Below, piece by piece: positions 52,785 through 64,000 of a DNA stretch of 64,000 nt. The stretch covers positions 1,922,001 through 1,986,000 of the forward strand of contig NC_063024.1 of assembly GCF_020509005.1 (NCBI RefSeq). The letters run 5' to 3'. The notes below the pieces were generated by a model, which worked only from the letters and a program-made list of their open reading frames with translations, was not told the origin of the DNA and searched no databases. This stretch comes from Fulvia fulva. Taxonomy: Eukaryota > Ascomycota > Dothideomycetes > Mycosphaerellales > Mycosphaerellaceae. Both the position numbers and the translations under genes were made by a program. Positions within the stretch are counted from its first letter, which is position 1. The number at the start of each line of letters is the position of its first letter.

Positions 52785-55700
52785 TATTACGGTATAGCCC
52801 TACGGCCTACGGCCTTCGGGTTACGTAACTTCGTAAACATAACGTAACGCCTCGGCTCGGCAAACGTCGCGCTTATCTTCTATACGCGCCTTAGCTAGAA
52901 CTTCTCTTCTCCGTAGAACTTATTCGATTACTTAGCTACGACACCCTTTTACCTACCGAGAGTAGCCTAGACCCGTGTTATTAAGTTCTACTACTCTAAA
53001 TCCCTCTATAGTAAGTACGCGTATTATCGGCAATATTACCGACCGGTTTATAACACTTTAGTAGGAGTTAGTAAACAAGACCCCGAGTTCGAGGCAGATT
53101 ATAGTAGTATAATCGGGTGTCCTATATACGTAGGAAGTGTATAGAAGAGGAGGACACGATATAGTCAGTCGTAGACACTTTCGTAGGAGTTCGTCGAGAC
53201 ACGTAGGATCAATATTAATATCCGCCGAACCGTCGAGGATTCGAGATAGCCGCGACTATAGCTACCGATAATTACGAACCGTAACCGTAGTAGACCTAAT
53301 AGAATAATAGAAGTTAGACTGTAGTTAATAGCTAAGATCAGACCTACTAGATACGATAAGCGACGGCGGGTTAATAGTAGAAGACGGAAATTACGTATAC
53401 GACTCTTAAGACTAAGTACGACCGGCGTAAGCGCATTTACTAACAAGATAGAGGATAGGGTACATCGTCGAGAGTAGATAGGTAGGGAGGCTAGTACGCG
53501 CCGCTCGACCTATTATATACTATGCCCCTAGATCCTATAGAAGATAGCAAAGGCGCTCAGTTCTAATACGATCTATAAGTATTCAAGCTATATACCTACG
53601 AAGAGTTGGCGGCGTTATTTAAAAAGAGACCTGAAGCTTGGCTTGATGTCCTCGACTTTAGGATATAGATATATACTTATAGTAAGGCCTTACTTAAGAA
53701 CTCTCGCGACCGAGTTGTTAACCTAACGGGTAAGAAAGTCAACCTCTTTACAAGAAAAGGAGGACTCGGAAGAAGCGGCGGACATTATTAAAGGTCTGAC
53801 CGTTTAGAACGAGGAAAAGGATAGGCGAATTCAAGAACTAGAAGCTAAGGTATAGACTAAGGACGGCGATACGGAAGATGCTATAGCAGAAATCGAGAGC
53901 CTATAAGAGGATAACAACACTTAGCGTAGGTTAGTCAAGAGTCTAAAGTAGCGTATTAAGGAGCTCGAAGCACTTTAGAAGCAATAGTAATAGCCGGAGA
54001 GACTAACGACACTAGCTCGCTAGCCCTCTAAGCTATACGCCCTCCTAGATTTACGAAAGAAGGACGTAGGAAACACTCTAGGTGTTCGCGTCAATACGTA
54101 TATAGGGAAAGTCCTACTACGAGGGCTCGGAACTACGCTACTATAACGTACGGCTAGCGCGCTAGGCGGGCGTAGGTAAGAAGTCGAATTTATAGGTATT
54201 AATAACTTCGAGACCGCTTACGACGATAGTATCCGTAATATACGCACATCGACTCTATACTAGTTTATGTTAGGGGGTCTCGGTAGGTTCGGCGACGCTA
54301 ATAATACGCCTAATCTATACGCGCGTCCTTTTACCCCTACCCTAACTCTAGGTACGTAGTCTATAAAGTCTATTAACACATCTTAGAAGAACCCTATTAA
54401 GGTTCTACCTGTCTTCTACGCCGACCTAAAGGAAGACAAGGTCAGCTATATTAAGTAGTATAAGAAGGTTAGCAAGTACCTACTTATAGAACCTAATCGA
54501 TCGGATACCGAATTATATATTATATTATACGGCCTAGTAGGTACGAACGCTCTCGGCCGTATCCGACCTTATAAGCCCACTATTAAGCATTAGAATAAGG
54601 CTCTCGAGATCCTCGACTTATCGTATAGCGACTACTTCGAGAAGCGTCGTTACCGTAAGACCTTTTACGAACTCGAACAGAAGTAGGGTAAGAAGTTTAA
54701 CCTCTTCTATACGAAGTTTTCCGAGTATACGTACTACCTTAGGAAATATACTACTAAGGACGGGCGCGAAGAACTAATAGAGAACCTTAAGGAGAAGATT
54801 TTTCTACGTCTACGCGCGAAGATCGCGGGTATACGGTTTAGGAGCCTAATAGAGATAGAAGATACTCTCCGTAATATCGAGATCGACCTCGACGATATAC
54901 TACGCTAGTAGTAGTAACTACCTAGTAAGAAGCTAAGTAGAGGAGGCTAGACCGGTAGCTAAGATAACGCGCGACTAGGTTCCTCCGGTAGTACTAGAGG
55001 CGGCGGCGGCGGTCGAGGACCTATAGGTAAGCCGCGTAGCGAGCGTATAGACGAGAAGGTATACTAGTAGTACGATATAGTAGCCGCTAAGCGTACTAGC
55101 TTAATATATCGCAAGCTTACGAAGGATAAAGTAGCGTACTAGAAGGACAAGACGTTCTACTACGTATATAAGAGCCCGGACTATAACTAGTAGTACCGAT
55201 CTTACGAATAGTTCTAGTTCCGTAAGGGTAATACTAGAGGTAACGTAGCTACTACGGTCGACTAGAACCTTATCGACTTCGAACCCTAATAATAGAGAAA
55301 CGGGGCAACTCTAGACTAAGGCGTATAGTTTAGAGTATAGCTATTGTTACTATAGCTAACATTACGCCTAGTAAGGATCCTCCTAAGAACATCTACGAGT
55401 ACCTTATATTAGAAGAACCGAGTATATATCCGTTAGGCAAAGGCCCGCTAAGGATGTTAGAACCTACGCCGATACCCTAGTAACGAAACAAAAAGGTTAA
55501 CCTACTATAGCGGTAGACTTCGGAGGTAGATATACCTAAGGTTATAGATATCGAGACTATAAAGGTCGGAGTAATTAAAGTCGACATCCCGCTACGTAGT
55601 AATCGTCTTATTATATATAGCACCGTTAAAGGCAAGCCTACTAGATACCTAGTAGATCTAGGCGTATAGTCGATCTTTTGTAGCACGAAGTTTATAAAGG

Positions 55701-58700
55701 ATTATAATCGGACAAAGCTACCTACTCTATTTAGAATCGGTATAGTAGACCCGTCTAAGAAGAACGAAGCTACGGAGTACGTAAAAGCGACTCTAGACCT
55801 AAACGGTCACGTCGAAGAATTAAACTACTTTGTTACCGGCATTAAGTATAACTTCATTCTTAGTATACCGTAGGTATAGAAGTACCTACTAGACTTCGGG
55901 AACTAGACGAACACCGTTATATTTACGTCTTACTACGGAGACTATTACGAAAGAATACTAACGACGGTACGCTCTTAACTAGAAAAACAAGCTCGGTAAG
56001 AATAGCGTACCGATCGGACAGACGTAGCGGTAATTATAGGCATTGACATCTCGTCTATAAGTACTACGGAGGCCGTAGAATGTCTAGAAGATTAGCTTAA
56101 AGAGGGCTAATAACTATAAGAAGGCTACCTAATTTAGGAGTAGAATAACGACGCGCTACCTATAACTAAGGAGGAGGCTATAGAAGAAGTTAGTATATAG
56201 CTTAGCGCTATAGTAGCGTCCGACTTCTAACAATATATAAAAGGCAAAGACGAAGTAGACCTAGATATATCGCTTCCGCGTAAATTTAAGTCGCGACGTA
56301 AGGCCTTCGTTCTACGTATAGGAGACGATGCCTTACCTCCTTATCGTAAAGGAGACGACCTCGCTATCGACTTTGACCTAGGTACTAAGCTGCCTTTTGC
56401 TCGACTATATCTAATAAGCCTATAGGAGCTCGAAGTCGTAAAGAAGTATATCGACGACTTAAAGGCGAAAGGCAAAATTAGAGAAAGTACGTTACGTATT
56501 ATATCGCTAGTCATTATTATTAGAAAGCTAGGTAGTAGACTACGCGTCTACGTAGACTATAGAGCAGTCAACGCTATTACGATTAAGAACCGATACCCTA
56601 TCCCGTAGGTTCGAGAGATACTATAGCGAATAAGCGGGTGCTAATACTTCACCGTGCTCGATATTATTACTACCTTTAATAAACTACGTATTCGAGTAGA
56701 CGACGAATAGATAACTATATTCACCTTACGGTATAGGACCTTTAAGTACCTAGTAGTGCCCTTCGGATTATATAACGCTCCTAGCGTCTTCTAGGCCTAT
56801 ATTAACAAAGCCCTAAGGCCTTACCTTAACGACTTCGTCACCGTATACCTTAATAATACGATCGTCTTTAGTAGTATAAGAGAGGAGTATATAGAATATA
56901 TACTTAAGGTACTAGACTACTTCATCGATACTAAACTACTATTAGACATCGCAAAGAGCAAGTTTTTCTAGAAGGTAGTTAAGTACCTTAGTCTAATTAT
57001 TACTACCGAAGGTATTAAGATAGACCTAAAGAAGATCAAGACGATCCTCGAATAGGAGATACCTAGAAGCGTAAAGGACGTCCTTTCCTTCCTCGGCCTC
57101 GTAAACTTCTATTAAAGGTTCGTAGAAGGCTTCTCGAACATCGTACTACCTATAACTACTCTTACAAAGGGGGTCGGTAGTAAGGATAAGTCAAAGCGAC
57201 CTACGAAATATACTTAGAACTAGACACTAGAGTACTAGTAAGCTTTTAATAGGCTTAAGGCGGAGTTTACGAAGCAACTAGTACTATAGCACTTTGACCT
57301 AAGCAAGCCTTACGTTATCGAATACGACGCCTCTAATAGATATACTAGTAGCGTTCTTTTATAGATCGGAGAAGACGGACAGCTTTACCTAGTTATATAC
57401 TATTCGTAGTAGATAGATCTAGCTAAGTATAACTATAAGATCTACGATAAGGAGCTTATAGCTATCGTTCGAGCTTTTAAGGAATAGCGGCTAGAGCTAA
57501 TAGGTAGTAAGACTAGGGTATTGTCTAATCACCGCGGTCTATAATACTTTATAATTACTAAGTAGCTAAATCGCCGATAAGTACGATAGAGTAAATTCTT
57601 GTCCGGGTTCGACTTCTAGATCGAATACCGACTAGGTAAGCTAGGCGGTAAGCCTAATGCCCTAATACGCCGTACTTAGGACATAGACGTAATAGACGAT
57701 GTTAAGAACAGACAACAAACGGTCTTAAAGGAACGTAACCTCGCCCCTAAGGTATAGGAGTCTCTTAGAGTGTTAGTAATAATAACGTATACGAACGCTC
57801 GCGACTAATATTAGCTCGCGCTTACCGTACTTAACGCGAACGAGGCGTCTATTAAGGAAGAGATCGAGAACGCCTACGATTAGGACGAGCTCGTAGTAGT
57901 AATTAAGAAAGGCCTATAAGCTAGTAATAGTCGGCTACCGTAGAAATTAAACACGTATATTAATCTTAGCGAGTACGAACTAGAGCACGACCTGATTTAT
58001 ATTTAAGGCCGCCTCTACGTACCTAATAGTAGTAACATCCGCGAAGAACTTATAGCCGCTTGTTATAATGCCCCTATAGCCGGCTACCCGGGGCGCGAGA
58101 AGATATACGAGCTAATGACTCGTACGTACTATTAGCCTAGTATATAGGCTAACATCGTACGATATATAAAGAACTGTTATATATATACTAGAACTAAGGC
58201 TTTCTATAATACGTACTAGGGCAACCTTAAGCAAATCCTAATACCTAACGGTATATTCGAGGAAGTAGCCCTAGACTATATTGTAGTACTTCTAGACAGC
58301 TATAGCCCGGAGGGCGTTAAGTATAACAACATCCTTACCTTAATATATCGTCTTATAAAGCGCAAGTACCTTATACTAGTCGTCGACATAGAGCCCGAGA
58401 TAGCTATAGATATAATTATCCGCTACGTTATTAAGGATTAAGGCCTGTTCCGCTCTATCTACTTAGACCGCGGCTCGTAGTAGGTGAGTCGCTTCTAGAA
58501 GACGCTTTATAAACGCCTAGGCATTAAGTATAAGATGTCGACGGTATAGCACCCTTAGACCGATAGTTAGTCCAAACGTACGAACTAAGTTATAGAGTAG
58601 TACCTACGTATATACATCAATTACGCCTAAGACAACTAGTACGACTAGCTACTAATAGCGGAGTTTACTTTAAATAACATAAAAAGTACTACCGGCGTAT

Positions 58701-58756
58701 TACCGTTCTTCGTAACCTTAGGTAGAAACCTAAGAATAGAAGTTCTTAGTAGACCT
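52785..58756 (+). mobile_element. RIP-degraded Gypsy retrotransposon
   Basis: Starts with a probable 5' LTR (52785 to about 53055, TATTACGG...TAACA) inserted in the Copia fragment. Gag-like sequence follows from about 53500. Protease (near 55645), reverse transcriptase (RYPIP near 56590, then YLNNTIVFSS for YLDDILVFS near 56850), RNase H (near 57320-57480) and integrase (AGYPGREK, YYW near 58080-58140) can be followed across many stops. The 3' part is cut off by the Copia LTR at 58757. No functional ORF remains. Confidence 0.85.
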
Positions 58757-61700
58757 TGTCGCGATCCGAGCGTATATATAGGCAACATCCTATTATCAAA
58801 ACTTGAGGCTACGTACGCTAAGAATCAGGTGACTAATTAGTCACCTATAGCCTCTTTAAGAGCAACACTTGTCCATTCTAGATAGACATATACAATACAT
58901 AACCTACTTTTAAAACACCCTATATAAGCCCGTATAATAACTTCCTACACTTCTAACGTGATAGTTATAAGCCCGATTAGCGCTTACTAATATTCGCTAC
59001 GATAAGGAAGCCCTAAAGCAGAGTTTATATCGTTATAGCACTACTACTACAACTAGTACAGTAGTATCCTCTAGGCCTAGTGAACCCGCGTAGAACTTTT
59101 ACTAGCCTATAACCTATTTTATAGTTATGGCTACTACCGAGACGCCGGTAACTACCGGTGCCCTACCTTAGGGTACCGTAGTTCTAAAGAGCTATGACTA
59201 ATAGGACAAGTTTGACCGTTAGCTAGAGCTCTACGTAGAGTCTTTGAATGTCTAGAAGTATATAGATCCTTACTGACTAAGTAACGAGCTAATAGAGCCT
59301 ACTTACTTAACGTTTACGGAAATCTAATAAGCGTACACGGTAGGAGACGCTATATTAAGAGATCTTATTAAGCTACGATAAATAGACGTAGACCGAAGGC
59401 AACGGATATACGATATCTTTACTACTACGCGATTAAAGCTTATTACCTACCTTATCCGTACGACGACAGAGCTAGGGTAAGAGCTAATATACGGCTAGAA
59501 TACCCTTAGAGCGAAATACTAGGCTCTTAAGGATCAGTATAGTCTAGACGATATACTACGTAAGCGGTAGCTTACGCTTAAGCTGTCTAGGCTTTAGAAG
59601 GCTAGCGTACGTAGAATCGATAACTAGTACTTAGACTAGTTAGTTTTATAGACTAAGATGCTTAAGTATAACTACGCCGAGTACGACGACCTTAGTAGAC
59701 ACTTCCTACTTACTATTTAGTAGAAGTAGGCTCTAGCCTACGGTGCTTCTCTATATAACGAGTAGAAGCGTAACAAAATGTTACTATAAAAGCTTACTAA
59801 GCGTTACCTCGAATAGATACGCGACACTATACTAGTAATAACTAACGGTCGATTAGTCTTCGTAACCTTCTCCGGAGATACCTTAGTAGAAGCAGAGGAT
59901 GAAACAGCACCTATAGGTGCTAGTCAAAAGGAGGGTGATCGTGGTAGTAGCCGTAGTGACAACCGTAGTAATAGCCGCGGTAATAAGGGTCGTAGTAGTA
60001 GCCGCGGCGATAAGAATAAGGATAAGGACAACAATAGGCCAAGCGGCTACTAGAACATTACCGGCGAGCCTAAGGACACCTGTTATAAGGGCCTGTTCTT
60101 ATACGATATGATCAAACCCGATAAGCGCCTAGTAAAGGATTAGCGCTTAGAGTAGTAGAAGAAGTACTAGAAAAACTTTATTAACTACTGCTTAAGCGAC
60201 GACGGCGAGCGTCTACTTAGCGTGTTGAATGTAACAATCGCAAGGACTAGGAACGTAACAAGGCTATTACTAATGCGAAGAAGGCATTACTAAGCGATAA
60301 GGGCTTTGTTGGCCTTACTGTTCTTTCTAGCTCAATTAGCAAGTTAAGCGTCAACTTTAGGGATTGCTAGGTATATAATAACTGTTTAGACACTTATATA
60401 ATCAATCATTATGACTAGGAGGGTGTAGAGTTAATTGTAGAGCGCCTTACTACCTTAGAAATCTAGGCTAGAACAACCACCTTTCTAATTGTAGCGTTAG
60501 GGCGTGTTTATATATTAATTGAGGGCCATTTATTCACCTTACTAGATGTGGCTTACTGCCTAGGCTTTTATATAAACGTCATCTCTTACATACGTATAGA
60601 AAGAGCCGGACTCTAGTAGCACGGACGTAGCAATTCAATATAGTATAACGATACTAAATTGATAGACCTATACCGTACTACTAGTACAATCCCTTTCTTT
60701 AAGGTGGTTATACCACCTAAGTCACCTATCATTTACTAATAGCCTATAAAAGAGGGCCTAGTACTACCGAAGGTCACTAAAAAGATACGTAACGCGTACT
60801 TCATTAGTACTATTAGTAGGGGTACAAACATCGGCGATGAACCTACTAATAGCGTAGCATCTCTAACTACTTAAGAGGATAGTAACCGCACCGTTCTTGT
60901 AGTCATAAACAGTACTAGGGGTACTTAAGGTATAGCTACGTCTAGTAGGACGCCTATTAAACACCGAAAGCTCTCTAGCCGCTAGTAGCATCAAATCTTT
61001 AGTTATATTGGCGCTAAACGTATTAAGTAGTTGCCGCTTAGAGTTAAGGGGGTGATCATTAACAATAGTCCAAGCGCACCCCTTACTATATATTATAGAG
61101 CATATAGGCTTAGTAAAGCTTATAAGGTATATAATCGGTCTTAGCCTATTAGGGTAATGACCCTATACGGCTATATAGCTATAGACTTAGTAGAATTCAC
61201 TATCGCCTATAACGGTAATAGGTACCTCGTCTACTTCTACGATCTAGATACCTATAGACACTTCTAGTTTACTATTAAGAACAGGGATTAGTAATCGGTA
61301 TTAGCTTGCTTTAATAGCCTACTAAGCTTTATCAACTTTATTAGTCGTAGGTTCGTATACTTCTATAGCGATAACGAGCCCGCTATTAGGAAGGTGTTTC
61401 GCTTAGTCATTAATAATAACAAGATTAAATAGCACGTAACCGCGGAATACGCGCCTACGTAGGACCTAGTAGAAAGAGCTAGAGCTCTGATCATCACTAT
61501 AAGTAGAACTATTTGTATCTACGTACGATTGCCGGAAAAGCTTTAGCTAGAATGTACTATAGTAGCGGTATATATCCTCTAGCGATCCCCTATCTAGTTA
61601 AAGGGCTAGAAGACCCTATTCGAATTAGCAACGTGACGAATTCTAAACGTAGGTTATATAGTAGTGTATAGCTCCCTTGTATACGTGTTTATCTATAGAC

Positions 61701-64000
61701 TAGATTAGCCTAGTAAGAGCGAGAAACTCTAAGAGAGAGCGCTTATAGGCTACCTTATAGGATACGACTCTACTAATATCTACCGCGTATAGGACCTATT
61801 AAAAGATAGGGTTATACGAGTCAAGGACGTCCTCTTCGATAAGACTACGTTCTATAACCTATTACGCCTAATAGTAGGGTACACGACCCCTATCGAGAAT
61901 ATCGTAATAGCGGAACCGGCTAAAGAGCCTAAATAATACTACGACCTATATATCGCTTATTACGAGTAAGATATAGTATAGGCCGAGGGGGTGGAAGAAT
62001 AGGCTTAGTAGCCGTATACCTAACAACCTCGAGACGCCTACTAAAAGCTCCTTAGGTAAGAACTATACTGGCCGTAACACCGCGAGTTAGTAATATATAA
62101 CTAAAAAGACCGGTAAATCGAGTACGTAATAGATCACGTAACTCAAGACAATATATAGTAGTTAGTACCTAACACTACTAACTACTACGACACCCTATAG
62201 CAGTAGATAATAGATGCCCTTACCGTAGAAGACCGTAAGGAGATCATAGGTAACACGGACCCTAATCGCGAGCTATATCTATTCATATTTATACTACAAG
62301 AAGACGCGTTAATATATAACGCGTCTAATATACTACTCTTCCCCCTAGAGCTAGAGCTCTACACACTAGAGGAGTCTAACTATATAGTTATAGAGAATAG
62401 AAAGCGCCTACGAACGGCCTACTTCTACTATATACTATACTAGATTATAGTCGCTAATATAATTATCGGCTAGATGTCCGGTATACGACCTAGAATACGC
62501 GCCTATTGCGATAAGAGCAATCGAAGCCCTACACGAAGAGGTAACAGCCCTCTAAGGCGTGTTAAGACCACTACCTCTATATACCGCGATAACCTTCCGC
62601 CCGAACCTTCTAACTACCGAGCCGCTATAAAACACCGCTTCTCCTAATAGTAGATCGAAGCTATAGCTAAGGAGTTTGCTAAAGCCCTAGCAATAGGCAC
62701 ATTTAGATAGGTAACAAAGGAAGAGAAGGATTAGGATACTTAGTAAGAGGAGGGACTTTAGCTACTACTACCGTTTAAGTAGGTATATAAATATAAACTA
62801 GACGAGCACGGTATACTAAAGAGCTTCAAGGCTAGGCTATACGTAAGAGGCGATTTGTAAGGAACATACTTAGACATATACGCCGCTATACTACTAGTAA
62901 GCATGTTCCGCCTCTACTATACTATAGCCGCGAGCTTCGACCTAGAAGCCGAACAATTCGATGTTATTAACGCCTTCCTAAACTCGGACCTACTATATAC
63001 TATATATCTATAACCACCTCCTAGAATCGATAGGCCATCCTATAGATACGCCCTTAAGCTAGTTAAGGCCCTCTACGGTCTAAAGGAGTCCCCTTTATTA
63101 TAGTACAACTCCCTAACCGAGACGCTAGCCTCCCTTAGACTAGTACCCCTATCGGACTCCGAATATATCTACTATAACAACAAGGTTATGTTCTTCTTTT
63201 ACGTTAACGACCTAGTTATACTCTACTACCGTAAGTATAAGGCCTATACTACTAACATTAAGTAGCGGCTACTTACTAAGTACGAGATATACGAGCTCGG
63301 TAATCTCTCCTAGTTCCTAGGAATCAAGGTTACGCGCGATAGAAACAAGCGCTTACTATAGCTCTCTTAAGAAGACTATATTAAGAAGCTAGCCGCCAAA
63401 TTTAGTATATCTACGAATGTACGCAAAACGATAGTACTAGTAGATCAACACCTTGATTAGACCGTTCTAGAGGGTTATTAACCCACCTCTATCGCTATCC
63501 TTACGTACTAATAACGTAAAGGATCCCTTAACTTCGCCGCTATATATACGCGGCCTAACATTGCCTTTTCCTTATCTATACTATCGTAGTATCTAACTAA
63601 GCTAACTGAGACACACCTCAAGCTTATAGATTAGTGCTTGCGCTATCTCCTAGAGACTAAGAACCTCTACCTTATATATAGCGCTAGTAAACATATTACT
63701 GGCCTTTATAGCTAACTAGAGCACCTCGGTAGTAACTACGAGTTCTTTAGAGTATCGGACGCGTCCTACGGCATAAATAATAACAGGACTAGCTTAAATA
63801 GCTAGGTCTTTATACTGTTCGGTAGACTAGTAGATTATAAGGCATCTAAACAAATCACTATCACTAAGTCCTTAATAGAGGCTAAGCTACTCGGGCTTTC
63901 GTAAGCCGCCTTAGAGCTTATATAGTAGGAACGAGTCTTTGCTAAGATAGACCTTTAGTTCAATTAGCGTACCTACTTATACTACGACAACACGTAGACC
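58757..64000 (+). mobile_element. RIP-degraded Copia retrotransposon (Copia-C), runs off the window
   Basis: 5' LTR 58757-58963 (207 bp, TGTCGCGATCC...), followed by GTTATAAGCCCG, which looks like a RIP-altered half-tRNA primer site. A Gag-like start ATG lies at 59127. A protease-like region is near 60390, integrase near 61000-61600, reverse transcriptase from about 62690 (FKARLYVRG) with YVND for YVDD near 63207, and RNase H near 63700-64000. It is full of stops. It differs in sequence from the other two Copias. Confidence 0.85.

Noticed and set aside
59917..60111. Val/Ile/Arg-rich ORF near the right end
   Set aside because: Low-complexity ORF in another frame of the RIP-mutated Copia-C gag region.

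Overview
The window looks like a chromosomal piece of a filamentous ascomycete, probably a Dothideomycete. That is inferred from three things: short GT-AG introns with CTRAC branch sites, fungal protein families (HET, Sed5, DUF3431-like, choice-of-anchor B), and transposons mutated in the repeat-induced point mutation (RIP) style, with CpA changed to TpA while CpG is kept. It has three parts: a transposon block (1-22493), a gene island of normal composition (about 22494-51310), and a second transposon block (51311-64000).

Left block. The oldest layer is a RIP-destroyed Copia element on the + strand (1-3876 and 9494-9912) with its 3' LTR. A Copia element with an open frame and two LTRs that read as identical (3877-9493, minus strand, target duplication GAAGC) sits inside its RNase H region. 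The old 3' LTR was first hit by a Tad-like LINE (16210-21502, 13-bp target duplication), now RIP-mutated. An intact chromovirus-type Gypsy element (10059-16197, LTRs of 444 bp, target duplication TATAT) then landed in the left copy of that duplication. More LTR fragments follow up to 22493.

Gene island. In order: a frame-broken 2-oxoglutarate oxygenase (minus); a fragment of a pogo/Fot-like DNA transposon; a tRNA-Thr(AGU) gene whose D-loop carries a 52-nt insert with spliceosomal-intron features; a decayed RING/membrane protein gene; a DUF3431-like type II membrane protein; a three-exon GST-like protein; a protein ending in a CaaX box; a small NTF2-like protein; a secreted choice-of-anchor B protein (four exons, one GC-AG intron); a secreted beta-propeller-like protein with a 17-bp frame-shifting tandem duplication; an internally shortened HET protein beside a (TG)44 tract; the Golgi syntaxin Sed5; a disordered protein of about 3025 residues encoded by two very long exons; and a 166-residue secreted cysteine-containing protein close to the right transposon border. 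The neighbours share no obvious pathway. Several genes carry fresh lesions, as expected near a repeat-rich border.

Right block. Truncated and rearranged Copia fragments, two solo LTRs, a RIP-mutated Gypsy (52785-58756) and a RIP-mutated Copia of another family (58757 to the window end). No intact gene was seen there.

The most unusual single item is the tRNA gene: removing 25033-25084 (GTCAGT...ACTGAC...CAG) restores a canonical D-arm exactly.
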